Shown: positions 16,949 to 26,500 of the stretch, one piece after another
Layout: every line of letters starts with the position of its first letter
How positions within the stretch are numbered: the first letter of the stretch is position 1
NCBI GenBank assembly: GCA_000739535.1
Contig: DF820465.1
Coordinates: 721,064 to 785,063 of the forward strand
DNA from: Candidatus Vecturithrix granuli
GTDB taxonomy: Bacteria > Moduliflexota > Moduliflexia > Moduliflexales > Moduliflexaceae
DNA length: 64,000 nucleotides
Direction of reading: 5' to 3'
Made by a program: the position numbers and the translations under genes
The notes under the pieces: model-generated
Database searches by the model: none
Told to the model about the DNA's origin: nothing
Seen by the model: the letters and a program-made list of their open reading frames with translations, nothing else

Positions 16949-19810
16949 ATGAACATGCACTTTGCCTATCCGAATGCTACAGATGGGGTCTTTCTGGGCT
17001 GCGGCCGCTATGTCGTGTTTGCATTAGGTCAGGAACCGGCCGAGTATGAGATTGCGGATCCTTTTTCCGCAAAAGTGCATGAAGTGCTTGAAGCCGCTGC
17101 AATATTGGCCCCTGAGCCCGTGCCCTCGGGTTATTGTGTGTATGAAACCAAAGATTCGGATGACCCCAATCTGCTGTATCGAGGCGACTCGCTTCACCTG
17201 GCTTTTTTATTGGCGCTGATCAGCCGCGCCCGATTCTTGCGCTCCTATCTGTGCCAGACCGACCTGTGGTGTACCGGCGACATCACGCTGCGACAGCCGC
17301 GGCAGCCAGTCTTAGAACCGGTTTCTCAAGCTGGCTTCGATGTAAAATTAGCCGCGTTTCTCGGCCCTGACAATCCTGACCGATTGTTTATTGTCCCGTT
17401 TGCCAACATGGCCGATCAGGTAACCATCCGGGATTTTCTGAGCCAACGCGAGGATGTTGAGATTGCCACGCTCGAATGGTTGTTGCAGCGCCAGCCGGCC
17501 GCGCAAAAAGTCATCATTACGGTACAGGGACACGAGTTACAGGCACTCGTTGATCGCTTGTTCGACAAACCTGAGCCGGTCATGCTCTGGCAGGGCGAAC
17601 CGGACGTGCCGGAACACTGGGTGGAGCGTAGTACGCTGATGGACGCGCTCAAGCAGGATTGGCAGACCCCGGGCTGCTGTATCAACGCGTTGATCGGCCT
17701 CGGAGGAGAAGGCAAAAGCGCGTTGGCGCGAAAATGGCTGCATGATCTCTTACCGGCGTTCGGGGCGCGCCTGGAAGGGGTGATCTGGTGGAATTTTGCA
17801 CTCCAACCCAGCGTGGATGCGTTCTTTGAAGCGGTTTATCTCAAATTGTTTCATGAGACTGCCGGCGAACGCGGTGCCGTATCTGCCCTGGCGCAGCAGG
17901 TCATGCAAATGATGCGTCATGGCCGTTATGTGTTGATCCTCGACAGCCTGGAAAGCGTGTTAACGCCTGCTGAACATGGGTGCGGGGCCGTCCGCCACCC
18001 TGATCTGCGCCGGTTACTCGACGTATTGAGCGATCCGTCCGGGCAGTCCTTCTGCCTGCTGACCAGCCGCTGCGAGATCGAAGGATTGGTTTGCCGGACG
18101 CATCAGGTCGCGCGGCTGAGCCAGACCGAAGGGCGGAAACTCCTCCAAAATATGGGCGTTTCGGACGATGAACCGACCTTGAACGCGATTGTCGAACAGT
18201 GGCACGGACACGCGCTTTCCCTCAAATTATTCGCTGCGCACCCGGCTGAACTGTCTGAAAAAACCGCGTTCAGCCCGGCGGCAACCATGCTGGAATATTA
18301 TGATCGCGTTCTGACTGAGGCGCAGCAGGCGTTCTTGCAATGCCTGAGCGTCTTGCGCCGGCCCGCGGATTGGCGCATGTTAGAACGTGTGTTTCGCCGC
18401 CCGCCGCTGCGGCGTTTGAGTTTGGCAAAATCCTTTGCCGCGCTCGAAGACCGGGAGTTTGATGAATTGTTGGAGCAACTGCGCCGTTACCGTCTGCTCA
18501 ACGAGAATACCCAGCATACGGCCTACGCGGCCCATCCGCTGATTCGCGCCCATTACCGCGAGCAACTACAGCGAACCCCGCAAGCCAGGCAGCGCCGCCT
18601 CCATCATCACCTCGCTCGCGGTTACGAGCGCAATAGCCCGACCGTGACTGAGACCTTAGAGTCGCTTGCCTTCCTGATAGAAGCCGTGCATCACGCCTGT
18701 CAGGCCCGGGAATATGACACGGCTTACGATCTGCTCTGGCAGCGCGTGAATCAATACCCGCGTTTTGTGCTCTCGGATGTCTTAGGCGCGTGGGAGACCT
18801 ATTTGGCCTGCCTGTTAGAATTTTTTGTTGACGGCGAACCGCAGGTCAGTGACCTGAAACAGCAAGCCTCGCTGCTGCACGAAGTGGGCTTTTGCCTGAT
18901 GACCCTGGGGCGTTTGCGCGAAGTTCCGCCCTATTATCAGCGCTCGATTGCATTGCACAATGAGGTTGACAACTGGTTAGGCGTCAGCCGCGGTTACCAG
19001 AATTTAGTCGAACTTTACATGTTTTTTGGCAAATTGAACCAGGCCGCAGAGGCCGCAGACCAGGCCCTGGCTTTTGCCCGCCGCGCTGTTAAAACAGGAC
19101 AGGAATACGCCCCGCAGCAAGAAATCATCGCCCTTGTTGACCAGGCGACAATCGCGGCCCTGCGCGACGAATCGGACAGGGCAAATATCCTGTTCGAACA
19201 GGCTCAGACGCTCCAGCAGAAGTTGCAGCCCGGGATGCGCTTTTTACGCCAATTAGAAGGCGTCAAACAGGCGGATTTTCTGCGACGGACCGGAGATTTT
19301 GAACGCGCCCGGCAGGTCGCGCAAGCCAACCTCGTCTTCTGCCAGCAAGAGGCATTATCGGATTATGTGTGCCAATGCCATCGCCTCCTCGGCGATTTAG
19401 ACGCGGAAGAGGGGCAGCATGAGCGCGCCGGCCGGCATTACGACGAAGCTTTGCGTATTGTTCGCACGCTCCAGCGCCGCGATGTGCTGATCGAGGTGCT
19501 GCTTGCGCGCGGCATCTGGCAGATCGAGCGCGGCGCGCGTCAGGCCGGCTTCGACGCCCTGCGCGAAGCCCTGAATTATGCGGTTGAGAGCGGATTTCGC
19601 CTCTATGAAGCCGACATTCGCTGCGCCCTGTCCCGCGCCTTTTTCTCGGCCGCGACGTCCGCTGATCTTGCCCCCTCTGCGCGCCGGGAATACCAGGAAC
19701 ATGCCGCCCGCGAGCACGCCCTGGCCCGGCAGATCTGCGAAGAAACCGGTTATAGAGGAATTTCGCGTTACATGTCTTGGGGCAAAGATTCCGGGCCGAA
19801 GCCGGTATAA
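16949..19810 (+). CDS. Lon-like (S16-fold) / STAND NTPase / TPR protein
   Basis: A 953-residue soluble multidomain protein. Residues about 20-160 resemble the Lon peptidase domain: GDS81 in the place of the catalytic-serine motif, CTGDITL (108-114) matching Lon's TGEITL, then GFDVK133LAA matching GGLKEKVLAA, then RLFIVPFAN. Ser81 and Lys133 would be the dyad. An NB-ARC/STAND ATPase follows, with P-loop GLGGEGKSA (250-258), Walker B VLILDSLES (328-336), sensor-like LLTSR (370-374) and a winged-helix-like part near 455-540. From about 600 to 930 TPR-type helical repeats follow. The design suggests a sensor (TPR), a switch (NTPase) and a proteolytic effector. The last gene of the three-gene unit; its 3' end overlaps the xisI remnant. 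Confidence 0.8.
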   Translation: MNMHFAYPNATDGVFLGCGRYVVFALGQEPAEYEIADPFSAKVHEVLEAAAILAPEPVPSGYCVYETKDSDDPNLLYRGDSLHLAFLLALISRARFLRSYLCQTDLWCTGDITLRQPRQPVLEPVSQAGFDVKLAAFLGPDNPDRLFIVPFANMADQVTIRDFLSQREDVEIATLEWLLQRQPAAQKVIITVQGHELQALVDRLFDKPEPVMLWQGEPDVPEHWVERSTLMDALKQDWQTPGCCINALIGLGGEGKSALARKWLHDLLPAFGARLEGVIWWNFALQPSVDAFFEAVYLKLFHETAGERGAVSALAQQVMQMMRHGRYVLILDSLESVLTPAEHGCGAVRHPDLRRLLDVLSDPSGQSFCLLTSRCEIEGLVCRTHQVARLSQTEGRKLLQNMGVSDDEPTLNAIVEQWHGHALSLKLFAAHPAELSEKTAFSPAATMLEYYDRVLTEAQQAFLQCLSVLRRPADWRMLERVFRRPPLRRLSLAKSFAALEDREFDELLEQLRRYRLLNENTQHTAYAAHPLIRAHYREQLQRTPQARQRRLHHHLARGYERNSPTVTETLESLAFLIEAVHHACQAREYDTAYDLLWQRVNQYPRFVLSDVLGAWETYLACLLEFFVDGEPQVSDLKQQASLLHEVGFCLMTLGRLREVPPYYQRSIALHNEVDNWLGVSRGYQNLVELYMFFGKLNQAAEAADQALAFARRAVKTGQEYAPQQEIIALVDQATIAALRDESDRANILFEQAQTLQQKLQPGMRFLRQLEGVKQADFLRRTGDFERARQVAQANLVFCQQEALSDYVCQCHRLLGDLDAEEGQHERAGRHYDEALRIVRTLQRRDVLIEVLLARGIWQIERGARQAGFDALREALNYAVESGFRLYEADIRCALSRAFFSAATSADLAPSARREYQEHAAREHALARQICEETGYRGISRYMSWGKDSGPKPV

Positions 19811-20010
19811 GGACGAATTTCAGGAGGCTTGAAAGCCAGCACAATCCGTTCGCGCGGAATCCCGGTGTTGACCAATTCTTCGGCAACGCCGCCTTCCGTG
19901 CCGTCATATTGAACCCATACCAACCCGTCCCGAATGTCGAAGTGCAATACGCTGCCATGAATCCGGTACGGCCCGTTCCAGCCGGCATGCATCAGTTCGT
20001 AATGGTCGTT
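19768..20010 (-). pseudogene. xisI: XisI-family remnant, 5' truncated
   Basis: On the minus strand the frame reads NDHYELMHAGWNGPYRIHG, then LHFDIRDGLVWVQYDGTEGG and TGIPRERIVLAFKPPEIRPY. These are the middle and end of XisI proteins, named for the fdxN-element excision factors of cyanobacteria and widespread with XisH. The N-terminal third is missing: homology stops at 20010, exactly where the 40-base inverted repeat begins. The C-terminal tail (GFGPESLPQDM) also departs from the family ending and overlaps the STAND gene's 3' end. The first in-frame ATG (19992) would give 74 residues. No xisH is present. I read it as a decayed copy. Confidence 0.75.
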
Positions 20011-20122
20011 ACGCAGCCCCCCTCAATCCCCCCGCAAGCGGGGGGAAACGTTCAATGGTACCCTGCGCTGCTCACGTTTGGCTTCCCCCCGCTTGCGGGG
20101 GGATTGAGGGGGGCTGCGTAAC
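20008..20122. repeat. 40-base perfect inverted repeat
   Basis: The arms at 20008-20047 and 20083-20122 are exact complements over 40 bases and contain CCCCTCAATCCCCCCGC and its complement. The 35-base spacer includes GTTCAATGGTACCC. The element abruptly truncates the xisI frame. It resembles common GC-rich CCCCTCAATCCCC palindromes known from many genomes (general recollection). The region 14825-14890 carries a degenerate half. Confidence 0.85.
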
Positions 20123-20155
20123 ATGAGTAACTAAGTTCGAAACCCTGGATGGAAA

Positions 20156-20490
20156 ATGACAATGTATTCTCATGAGTTTTTACATGATCTCCCTGTCAGT
20201 ATGGCAGGTTTTCTCAAAGACGTGCAATACGCGGTTCGCACGGTTGTCCCTGACGCCGACGTGATTCTTTATGGTTCCAGAGCGCGAGGAGACGCCAGAT
20301 TTGTATCGGAGTGGGATTTTCTGATTCTTGTCAATCAACCGGTCAGTTGGAGTCTGGTGAAGGCCTTATGAAATCGCCTGCATCGCGCCGAGGAAACCTA
20401 TCAAGATGCGATCCTGATGCAGCGCGAATCGTCTGTACTATGCGTGCTTCTATGCTGTCAATGCGTTAATCGTCTGCCTTCAATAAAGGA
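20156..20490 (+). pseudogene. Broken MNT nucleotidyltransferase-HEPN remnant
   Basis: The first 71 codons (20156-20371) encode the N-terminal part of a minimal nucleotidyltransferase (MNT), with the GSRARGD signature and the WDFLILV strand that supplies the acidic residue. The frame then stops with TGA, but the following codons read LHRAEETYQDAILMQ, typical of a HEPN N-terminus. After a frameshift at about 20410-20424 the +1 frame gives NRLYYACFYAVNALIVCL, the HEPN core helix. So an MNT/HEPN toxin-antitoxin pair appears collapsed into one damaged remnant, with the MNT end and the HEPN start deleted. Confidence 0.75.
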
Positions 20491-20549
20491 AAGTCAGCAG
20501 CCAAACGGTCACGCGAGGCCTTGCGCCCCGCGTGACTCTTTTCTCCGGG

Positions 20550-23180
20550 CTAGTTGGAATGGCAGCGACCGATCACCGGGCGCAGGTACAGATCGTCTGT
20601 CATGATGATTGGTGTTCCGGGAATCCATAACTGACCATTGACTTCCAACCCTTTGAAATTCGTCGGATCCATTAATACGCGCAGGTATAACGCTGTCCCT
20701 GACTCAGCAGGCACAATGATCCGCTTACATTCCTCATCACAGACCTGATCGCCAATCCAGATTGTCACATCATCATTTTCAGGACAGGCTACTTCCTCTC
20801 CAGTCTCATTATCCACGCATTTCTTGCGGAGAATAGCCAGCTTGGGAATTTCTGCGTCAGGCGTTGTTGCAGTACGAAGTTTCAGGGCTTCTGCTCCTTC
20901 GAGCAGCCATCCAGTGTATTGCTTGCTGTCAGCACTCACGCGCCATTTGGCTTCAGAACCGCTGCCCATGGTGTATTCAACCGGCAGCAGACATTCCTGC
21001 GGCGGTTCGGACGAGACATCGTCTGAGTCTGTTACCCACAAGCCGAGCACGTTGCCGTCCGCATCGTAACGATAGCCCCATACCGATAGCACATGCCCTG
21101 AGGCCAGGCTATCGGTGCTATCGTACAAGGTAATGGTCGTACCATAACCGCTATGCAGATATTCCTTGATGGCGTCAATCAGAGCCACCTGTTTCCAGTG
21201 CGAGAGATAAGCTCCGGCAAAATTACTTTGTTCTGTTCCAGTCGGAAAATAGCCGCCGCCTTCACCAGTCACCGTCGCCCAGTCATTCCCAAATTCCGGC
21301 GGCTGTATTCCGTCTAGCCACCAGCGCGCCAGATAGCGCACCAGACTACCCCTATCTTCCCAATTAGTCTGGAAATTACCGAAAATGTGCTGCTCGGTAT
21401 CGAAAGTTGGCGGCACATCCCATTTGCTCCAATCCAAAATATTCGACGTCGCAGCCGCATGACACTTATTGCTGTCATTGTCGCCGGTTTTGTCAGCGTC
21501 ATGAAAGCGGCCGAGATGCACCGGGTCTTTGTGCATGAAGTAATCGAAAATCGTAGGGTCTCCTGAAAATTCATCCGCGCCAATATCATAACCTGCGCCT
21601 TGTGGACGCGAGTTCCCATCAATATCGGTCGTTACCCCGGCATCCGTTCCCTGATCAAGCAGTGGCGATTGTGTCTGGAGGTGCAAATCCCTCGCAGCCG
21701 GATTGACAAATAACGGATCAACGTGCAAATCATGGGCACCACCGGAAAAGGGGGTCGCGATACCATCATAATATTCGCCGGTATCGTAAACAGTATTATA
21801 ATCGGCGGTTCCCTTGCTAATATCATAAAACTGGATTCCTGTATCCGTAGCGCGAACGATGATATTGTTTTGAACAACACCGTTATTGACCGGATGCCAT
21901 TTTCCCATCAAAATTCCATCTTGCGAGACATTATAGATGGTGTTGTGGACAATCTGTATATTGTTGGTGGGATATGCTGAATGGTTGCTGACATCAATCC
22001 CGCCGCCGCCAGACCCTGAACCAATGATATTCCAGATAAAATTGTTTCTGACGATCACGTCCGTCGTGGTAAAATCCGGATGTGATTCAATGTCAATCCC
22101 ACTGGTATAATCGCTTCCTGCCGGATCAAGATCGCTAATTACCGCGTCATGAATCCAATTCCGTTCAATCAACACCTGAGAGGCCGGATACACAGTGATG
22201 ATGCGCTCCGCGCCCGTGAGCCAAAAGCCAGTCACTGTCACCTGAGACGCCCGAACAATGCCAATGACCGAAAAGGCAATTCCATCTCCATCAATAATGG
22301 TCGGATTAGCTACAGAATCAGGCGTTGTCCAATTAGCAGCTGTATAACCGCCTTGCAATGTCAAGCTTTTGGTAATATTTACCATATTCGTTGTAACACC
22401 ATTGTTCGTACAAGTGCCGGCCACTTTGATCGTATCTCCAGGATTTGCGGCATCTACGGCTGCCTGGATGGAGGTGTACTCAACGGAACTTTCATTGATG
22501 CGCACCTGGCAATCAGCTGCTTGCGCTCGTACATTCCCGGCAAATAGCAACAACATCATTCCTGACACAAACAGAGACTTCGCAAGGCAGCGAGTCTTTT
22601 TCCTCCTTCTGAAGACTCCGAACACCCCTAGTAACCCTAACCCCAACAGGAGCATTGTTGATGGCTCAGGGACTGGGGTAGCAACTGGATTAGGGGTGAC
22701 CGTTCCAGGATCGCCACCCGTTGAGGAGGTCAGGAATATAATGGGTTGTCCGACCGGAATATTCACTTTTGCCACTCCACTCGTGGAATCCACCTTGATC
22801 GTCTTGTCGTTGACCCGTACCGCGACAATTCGCTCCTGGTCATCTTGTGCTTTCGGCAGAAAGACCAGCAATATATCGTTTCCAACCGGATCATGGACCA
22901 CAAAAAAATCCACGACCGGGTCGAAATTTGGCATAATGTCCGCCGGCGGCTTCAATATTTGCTTGACTTCATCCTCTGGCAGAATGATGAACATCATGGG
23001 GTCAGTATAAATGGTACCCGTACTGACATCCAGGCCCTGAAAATAATAGGCAATTTCCACGCTGGTATTCAGGCTCTGAAAAGAATAGTCAATCTTCACT
23101 GTGTGGTCAGCCGCTCGGGCGCTTCCACTCAGACTCAGAAGCGCGAGTGCGACGCACAACAGTACAATAACGTGTTTCAT
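20550..23180 (-). CDS. PEP-CTERM / beta-helix / IdeS-like cysteine protease fusion
   Basis: An 876-residue secreted protein. The start at 23180 follows AAAGGAA and gives signal peptide MKHVIVLLCVALALLSLSG. Residues about 25-165 are an exported domain, followed at about 170-194 by a complete PEP-CTERM anchor (VPEPSTMLLLGLGLL, then RRRKK). The frame continues into a second signal-like helix (SLFVSGMMLLLFAGNVRAQA) and a right-handed beta-helix (about 225-500) ending in a choice-of-anchor-Q-like TDIDGNSRPQGAGYDIGADE. The last 300 residues resemble IdeS/Mac (C66) proteases: NKC573HAAATSN, SGH696VLSVWGY and VTD718SDD. It may be two former genes fused by loss of a stop codon. An upstream ATG at 23306 is in frame but has no supporting leader. 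Confidence 0.8.
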   Translation of the reverse strand: MKHVIVLLCVALALLSLSGSARAADHTVKIDYSFQSLNTSVEIAYYFQGLDVSTGTIYTDPMMFIILPEDEVKQILKPPADIMPNFDPVVDFFVVHDPVGNDILLVFLPKAQDDQERIVAVRVNDKTIKVDSTSGVAKVNIPVGQPIIFLTSSTGGDPGTVTPNPVATPVPEPSTMLLLGLGLLGVFGVFRRRKKTRCLAKSLFVSGMMLLLFAGNVRAQAADCQVRINESSVEYTSIQAAVDAANPGDTIKVAGTCTNNGVTTNMVNITKSLTLQGGYTAANWTTPDSVANPTIIDGDGIAFSVIGIVRASQVTVTGFWLTGAERIITVYPASQVLIERNWIHDAVISDLDPAGSDYTSGIDIESHPDFTTTDVIVRNNFIWNIIGSGSGGGGIDVSNHSAYPTNNIQIVHNTIYNVSQDGILMGKWHPVNNGVVQNNIIVRATDTGIQFYDISKGTADYNTVYDTGEYYDGIATPFSGGAHDLHVDPLFVNPAARDLHLQTQSPLLDQGTDAGVTTDIDGNSRPQGAGYDIGADEFSGDPTIFDYFMHKDPVHLGRFHDADKTGDNDSNKCHAAATSNILDWSKWDVPPTFDTEQHIFGNFQTNWEDRGSLVRYLARWWLDGIQPPEFGNDWATVTGEGGGYFPTGTEQSNFAGAYLSHWKQVALIDAIKEYLHSGYGTTITLYDSTDSLASGHVLSVWGYRYDADGNVLGLWVTDSDDVSSEPPQECLLPVEYTMGSGSEAKWRVSADSKQYTGWLLEGAEALKLRTATTPDAEIPKLAILRKKCVDNETGEEVACPENDDVTIWIGDQVCDEECKRIIVPAESGTALYLRVLMDPTNFKGLEVNGQLWIPGTPIIMTDDLYLRPVIGRCHSN

Positions 23181-23329
23181 AAATGATTCCTTTGTTTTTT
23201 TGGTCTGCGATGCGGCAAACCGAGCATTGTGTACCCTGGCTGTCTGCATGAGGCCGGTTATTTGAAGCTCCTCACAACAATCCTGTAAAAAAGATACGGT
23301 TGACATTAGTGTTCATAATCTAAAGAAGC

Positions 23330-23359
23330 AAAATTTGGGGAATTACGGCCCCAAATTTT
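23330..23359 (+). terminator. AT-rich hairpin with T-run
   Basis: AAAATTTGGGG (23330-23340) and CCCCAAATTTT (23349-23359) form a perfect 11-bp stem with an 8-base loop (AATTACGG). On the plus strand it is followed by GAAATTTTTTTG. No plus-strand gene ends here. A related AATTACGACCC word occurs at about 30509-30519 upstream of the duplicated leader, so it may instead belong to a conserved minus-strand 5' region. Confidence 0.5.
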
Positions 23360-23385
23360 GAAATTTTTTTGTTATATGTTCTCTT

Positions 23386-23465
23386 ATGAAACTATAGGAA
23401 TTGATGTATAAGCGAGAATTCTCTTCAGAACGATTCCTGCTTATTCTTTATTCCTGTAGTTTCAT
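23386..23465. repeat. ACTACAGGAAT-bordered inverted-repeat element
   Basis: ATGAAACTATAGGAAT (23386-23401) and ATTCCTGTAGTTTCAT (23450-23465) are inverted repeats with one mismatch, enclosing about 48 bases. The right border is of the same type as the elements at 10067-10182 and 35820-35885. Confidence 0.65.
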
Positions 23466-23549
23466 CGTGTCGGGTGAGCGGTTAGCTCATGGTAACTCCT
23501 TTCTTATATAAGCCTCTTACTCCAATGTCAATGATCTGGATAGAAAGAT

Positions 23550-26500
23550 CTATCGTGTCCAGAGGATATAACTTTCAGTGGGCTGCGAAATTGTAAACGT
23601 CTGTTCACTGGCAAATGGCGACCCGGCAAATGCCGTATCAATTGCCTGGACACTCGAATAATACGTGCCGGCCGGGAGATTCTTGATCGTCCAACTGGTG
23701 TTGTGATTCATGTTGCCGAATTGGACCACTCGGCGATCCCCATTCGTAAGATTGCTCATTGGTGAACAAATCTCAGAACCTCCAGGAGTCGTCCCAATAC
23801 GAAGATTGTAGGTCAACCCGTGCTGTGGGGTCTGTCCATCGGTGGCAGGTGTCCAACTCAATACGACCGTATTCCCTGAGACTGAGGTAGTCAGATTGGC
23901 AGGGGCAACCGGCACCGTATTTTTCATGGTGCTATTATTCCGATAGAGCTTCGTCACACGGATTCCATCAGTAGTATTTCCGGTGAACAAAACATCAAGA
24001 TCAGCATCGTTGTCATAATCCACCCAGGTCGCGGCGCTGTCGCGTACACCTACTAACCCGGCCTGCAGATCCGTGAATGCGCCGTTGGTGTTCCAGTAAA
24101 CCCGGGCAATTGGCTGCAATGCGCCGAGTTCTGGCAACCAGGCCCAACCTGTTAACAGGAGATCCAGATCTCCATCGTTATCCACATCGCCCCACGCCGC
24201 CGCCCCGTATTTGATTGGCGGCAAGCCGGCGTTGATATCGGTAAATGCCCCCTGATCATTACGATAAATGCGGGTGATAAAAAATCCCTGATTATCCGTT
24301 CCGCCCAACACGACCAGATCCAGATCGCCGTCGTGGTCATAATCGCCCCAGGCCGAAGCGCTGGCGGCCACGCCGGATTCCGGCGGAGCGACGATGTTGA
24401 TGCCGGTGAATGTCCAATCCGATCCGGCGGCCGGGCCATCGTTCCGGTAAATTTGCGCAATCGCGCCGGACGTCAGGCTTCCGCCAGTCAATAAGATATC
24501 AAGATCGCCGTCGCCATCATAATCCCCCCAGTTGGACGAGCCATTGAGCACGCCAATCATGCCTGTATTGATCGACGTAAAGGTCTCATCCCCATTGTTA
24601 CGATAAATCCTGGACACCCACTCTGTACTCGAAGCATATCCTGTCAACAACAAATCCAAATCACCATCATTGTCGTAGTCGCCCCATTCCGTAGAGCTCC
24701 CACTGACTCCAGTTAATCCGGCATTAATGTCTGTAAATGTCCCATCCTGATTATTCCGATAAATGTTACTCACATAACGTAACGTGGATGAATAGCCCGT
24801 TAACACCAGATCAAGATAGCCATCGTTATTATAGTCACCCCAGGCTGTTGCACTATCTTTCACGGTAAGCAGTCCGGCCTGAATATCGGTGAACGTTCCA
24901 TCGCCGTTGTTGTGATAGATGTTTGCAATGGCTCCTGAGACTGATTCCCCGGTCAGCAAAAGATCGACGTGACCATCATTATCATAATCACCCCAGGCGA
25001 TGGCGCGACAAGATACTCCCGGTAACGATAAAGGAGTTATATCGGTAAAGAGATCGGAATTTAGGGTAAAAGTCGCAGTCACATTATAACCTGTATTCAT
25101 TGTCATCGAACAAGGTCCAGGGCCGCCGTTACACCCCCCCGACCAGCCGCTAAATGTCGACCCTGCCGATGGTGTTGCGGTCAGGGTAACACCCGTACCA
25201 GATGGATAATTCTCTGTACAGTCCGAACCACAGCTAATTCCGGCCGGACTGCTGGTCACTGTGCCGCTGCCAGTTCCTGCTTTGCTTACACTCAAGGTGT
25301 AAGAATTTAATGTAAAGGTCGCGGTCACGCTTCGAGCCGCCGTCATGCTGACAGTACAGGTCCCAGTGCCACTGCACGCTCCTGACCAGCCCGTAAAGGT
25401 CGACCCGGTCGCTGGTGTTGCGGTCAGAATCACGACCGTGTTATAGGCATAGGTCTCCGTACAATCCGCGCCACAGGAAATTCCCGCCGGACTGCTGGTC
25501 ACTGTGCCACTGCCGGTACCTGCTTTGCTTACACTCAAGGTGTAAGAATTTAATGTAAAGGTCGCAGTCACGCTTCGAGCCGCTGTCATGCTGACAGTAC
25601 AGACCCCCGTCCCGCTACAGGCCCCGGACCACCCTGTAAAGGTCGACCCGGTCGCTGGTGTTGCGGTCAGGGTGACACCTGTCCCAGATGGATAATTCTC
25701 TGTACAGTCCGAACCACAGCTAATTCCGGACGGATTGCTTGTGACAGATCCACTGCCGCTACCGATTTTTGTGACATTCAATAAGTAGGTCTGGGCCGCA
25801 TATCCAGTATCATAGGAACTATATGAACTGGGACGATTTCCGGCGCTATCCACCGCAGCTTTAACCCAATAATAATAGGTTACGCCCGGCGTGGCAGAGT
25901 AATCGTAATAGTACGTGTTCGTTTGCCAGCTACCAAGCGCGGTAGCGCCGGTGGTGCTATTCGTCATATTGCGGTACACCTGATAATAACTCGCACCAGT
26001 CACGCTAGTCCAGCTAATAAAAACGTACTTGGGGTATGTCCCATCAGTGGCAGAGATGCTGGTTGGGACGGATAAGGCCCGCCAACCTGCATCCGACGAA
26101 CTGAAATTGCTGGCAGACGCGCCGCCGCTGCTGGTGGCGGCTTTGACCCAATAATAGTACGTCACCCCCGGTGTCGCAGAAGAATCGGAATAGGAAGTGT
26201 TCGTCTGCCAGCTACCGAGCGCGGTTGCGCCAGTGGTGCTATTCGTCGTATTGCGGTACACCTGATAATAACTCGCGCCGGTCACGCTCGGCCAATAGAT
26301 GTACACGCCCCAGGTGTAGGAGCCGTCTGACGCGGAAACGTATGAGGGAGGTTGTAGAACCGTTGGTTGAGTAGAAAACAGCCCTATAGCCGGATCGCCA
26401 TACAGACAAAAAACGGTAAAATTCATCCATAGCGAATTCCCATTAGGATTCAACAATTGCTTGAGATCGTGTAACGCATCGCCGCTATTCATTTCATCGG

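Larger units (their letters stand above)
23181..23549. other. Leader region and repeats upstream of the PEP-CTERM fusion gene
   Basis: No separate gene. On the minus strand 23181-23306 is open and contains TTTTTACAGGATTGTTGTGAGGA, shared with the duplicated leader at 30300-30345. The hairpin at 23330-23359 and the inverted-repeat element at 23386-23465 lie further upstream. Confidence 0.55.

Noticed and set aside
19263-19992. Long minus-strand frames antisense to the STAND gene
   Set aside because: Arginine/alanine-rich shadows of a GC-rich coding region; only the xisI part at the 3' end is meaningful.
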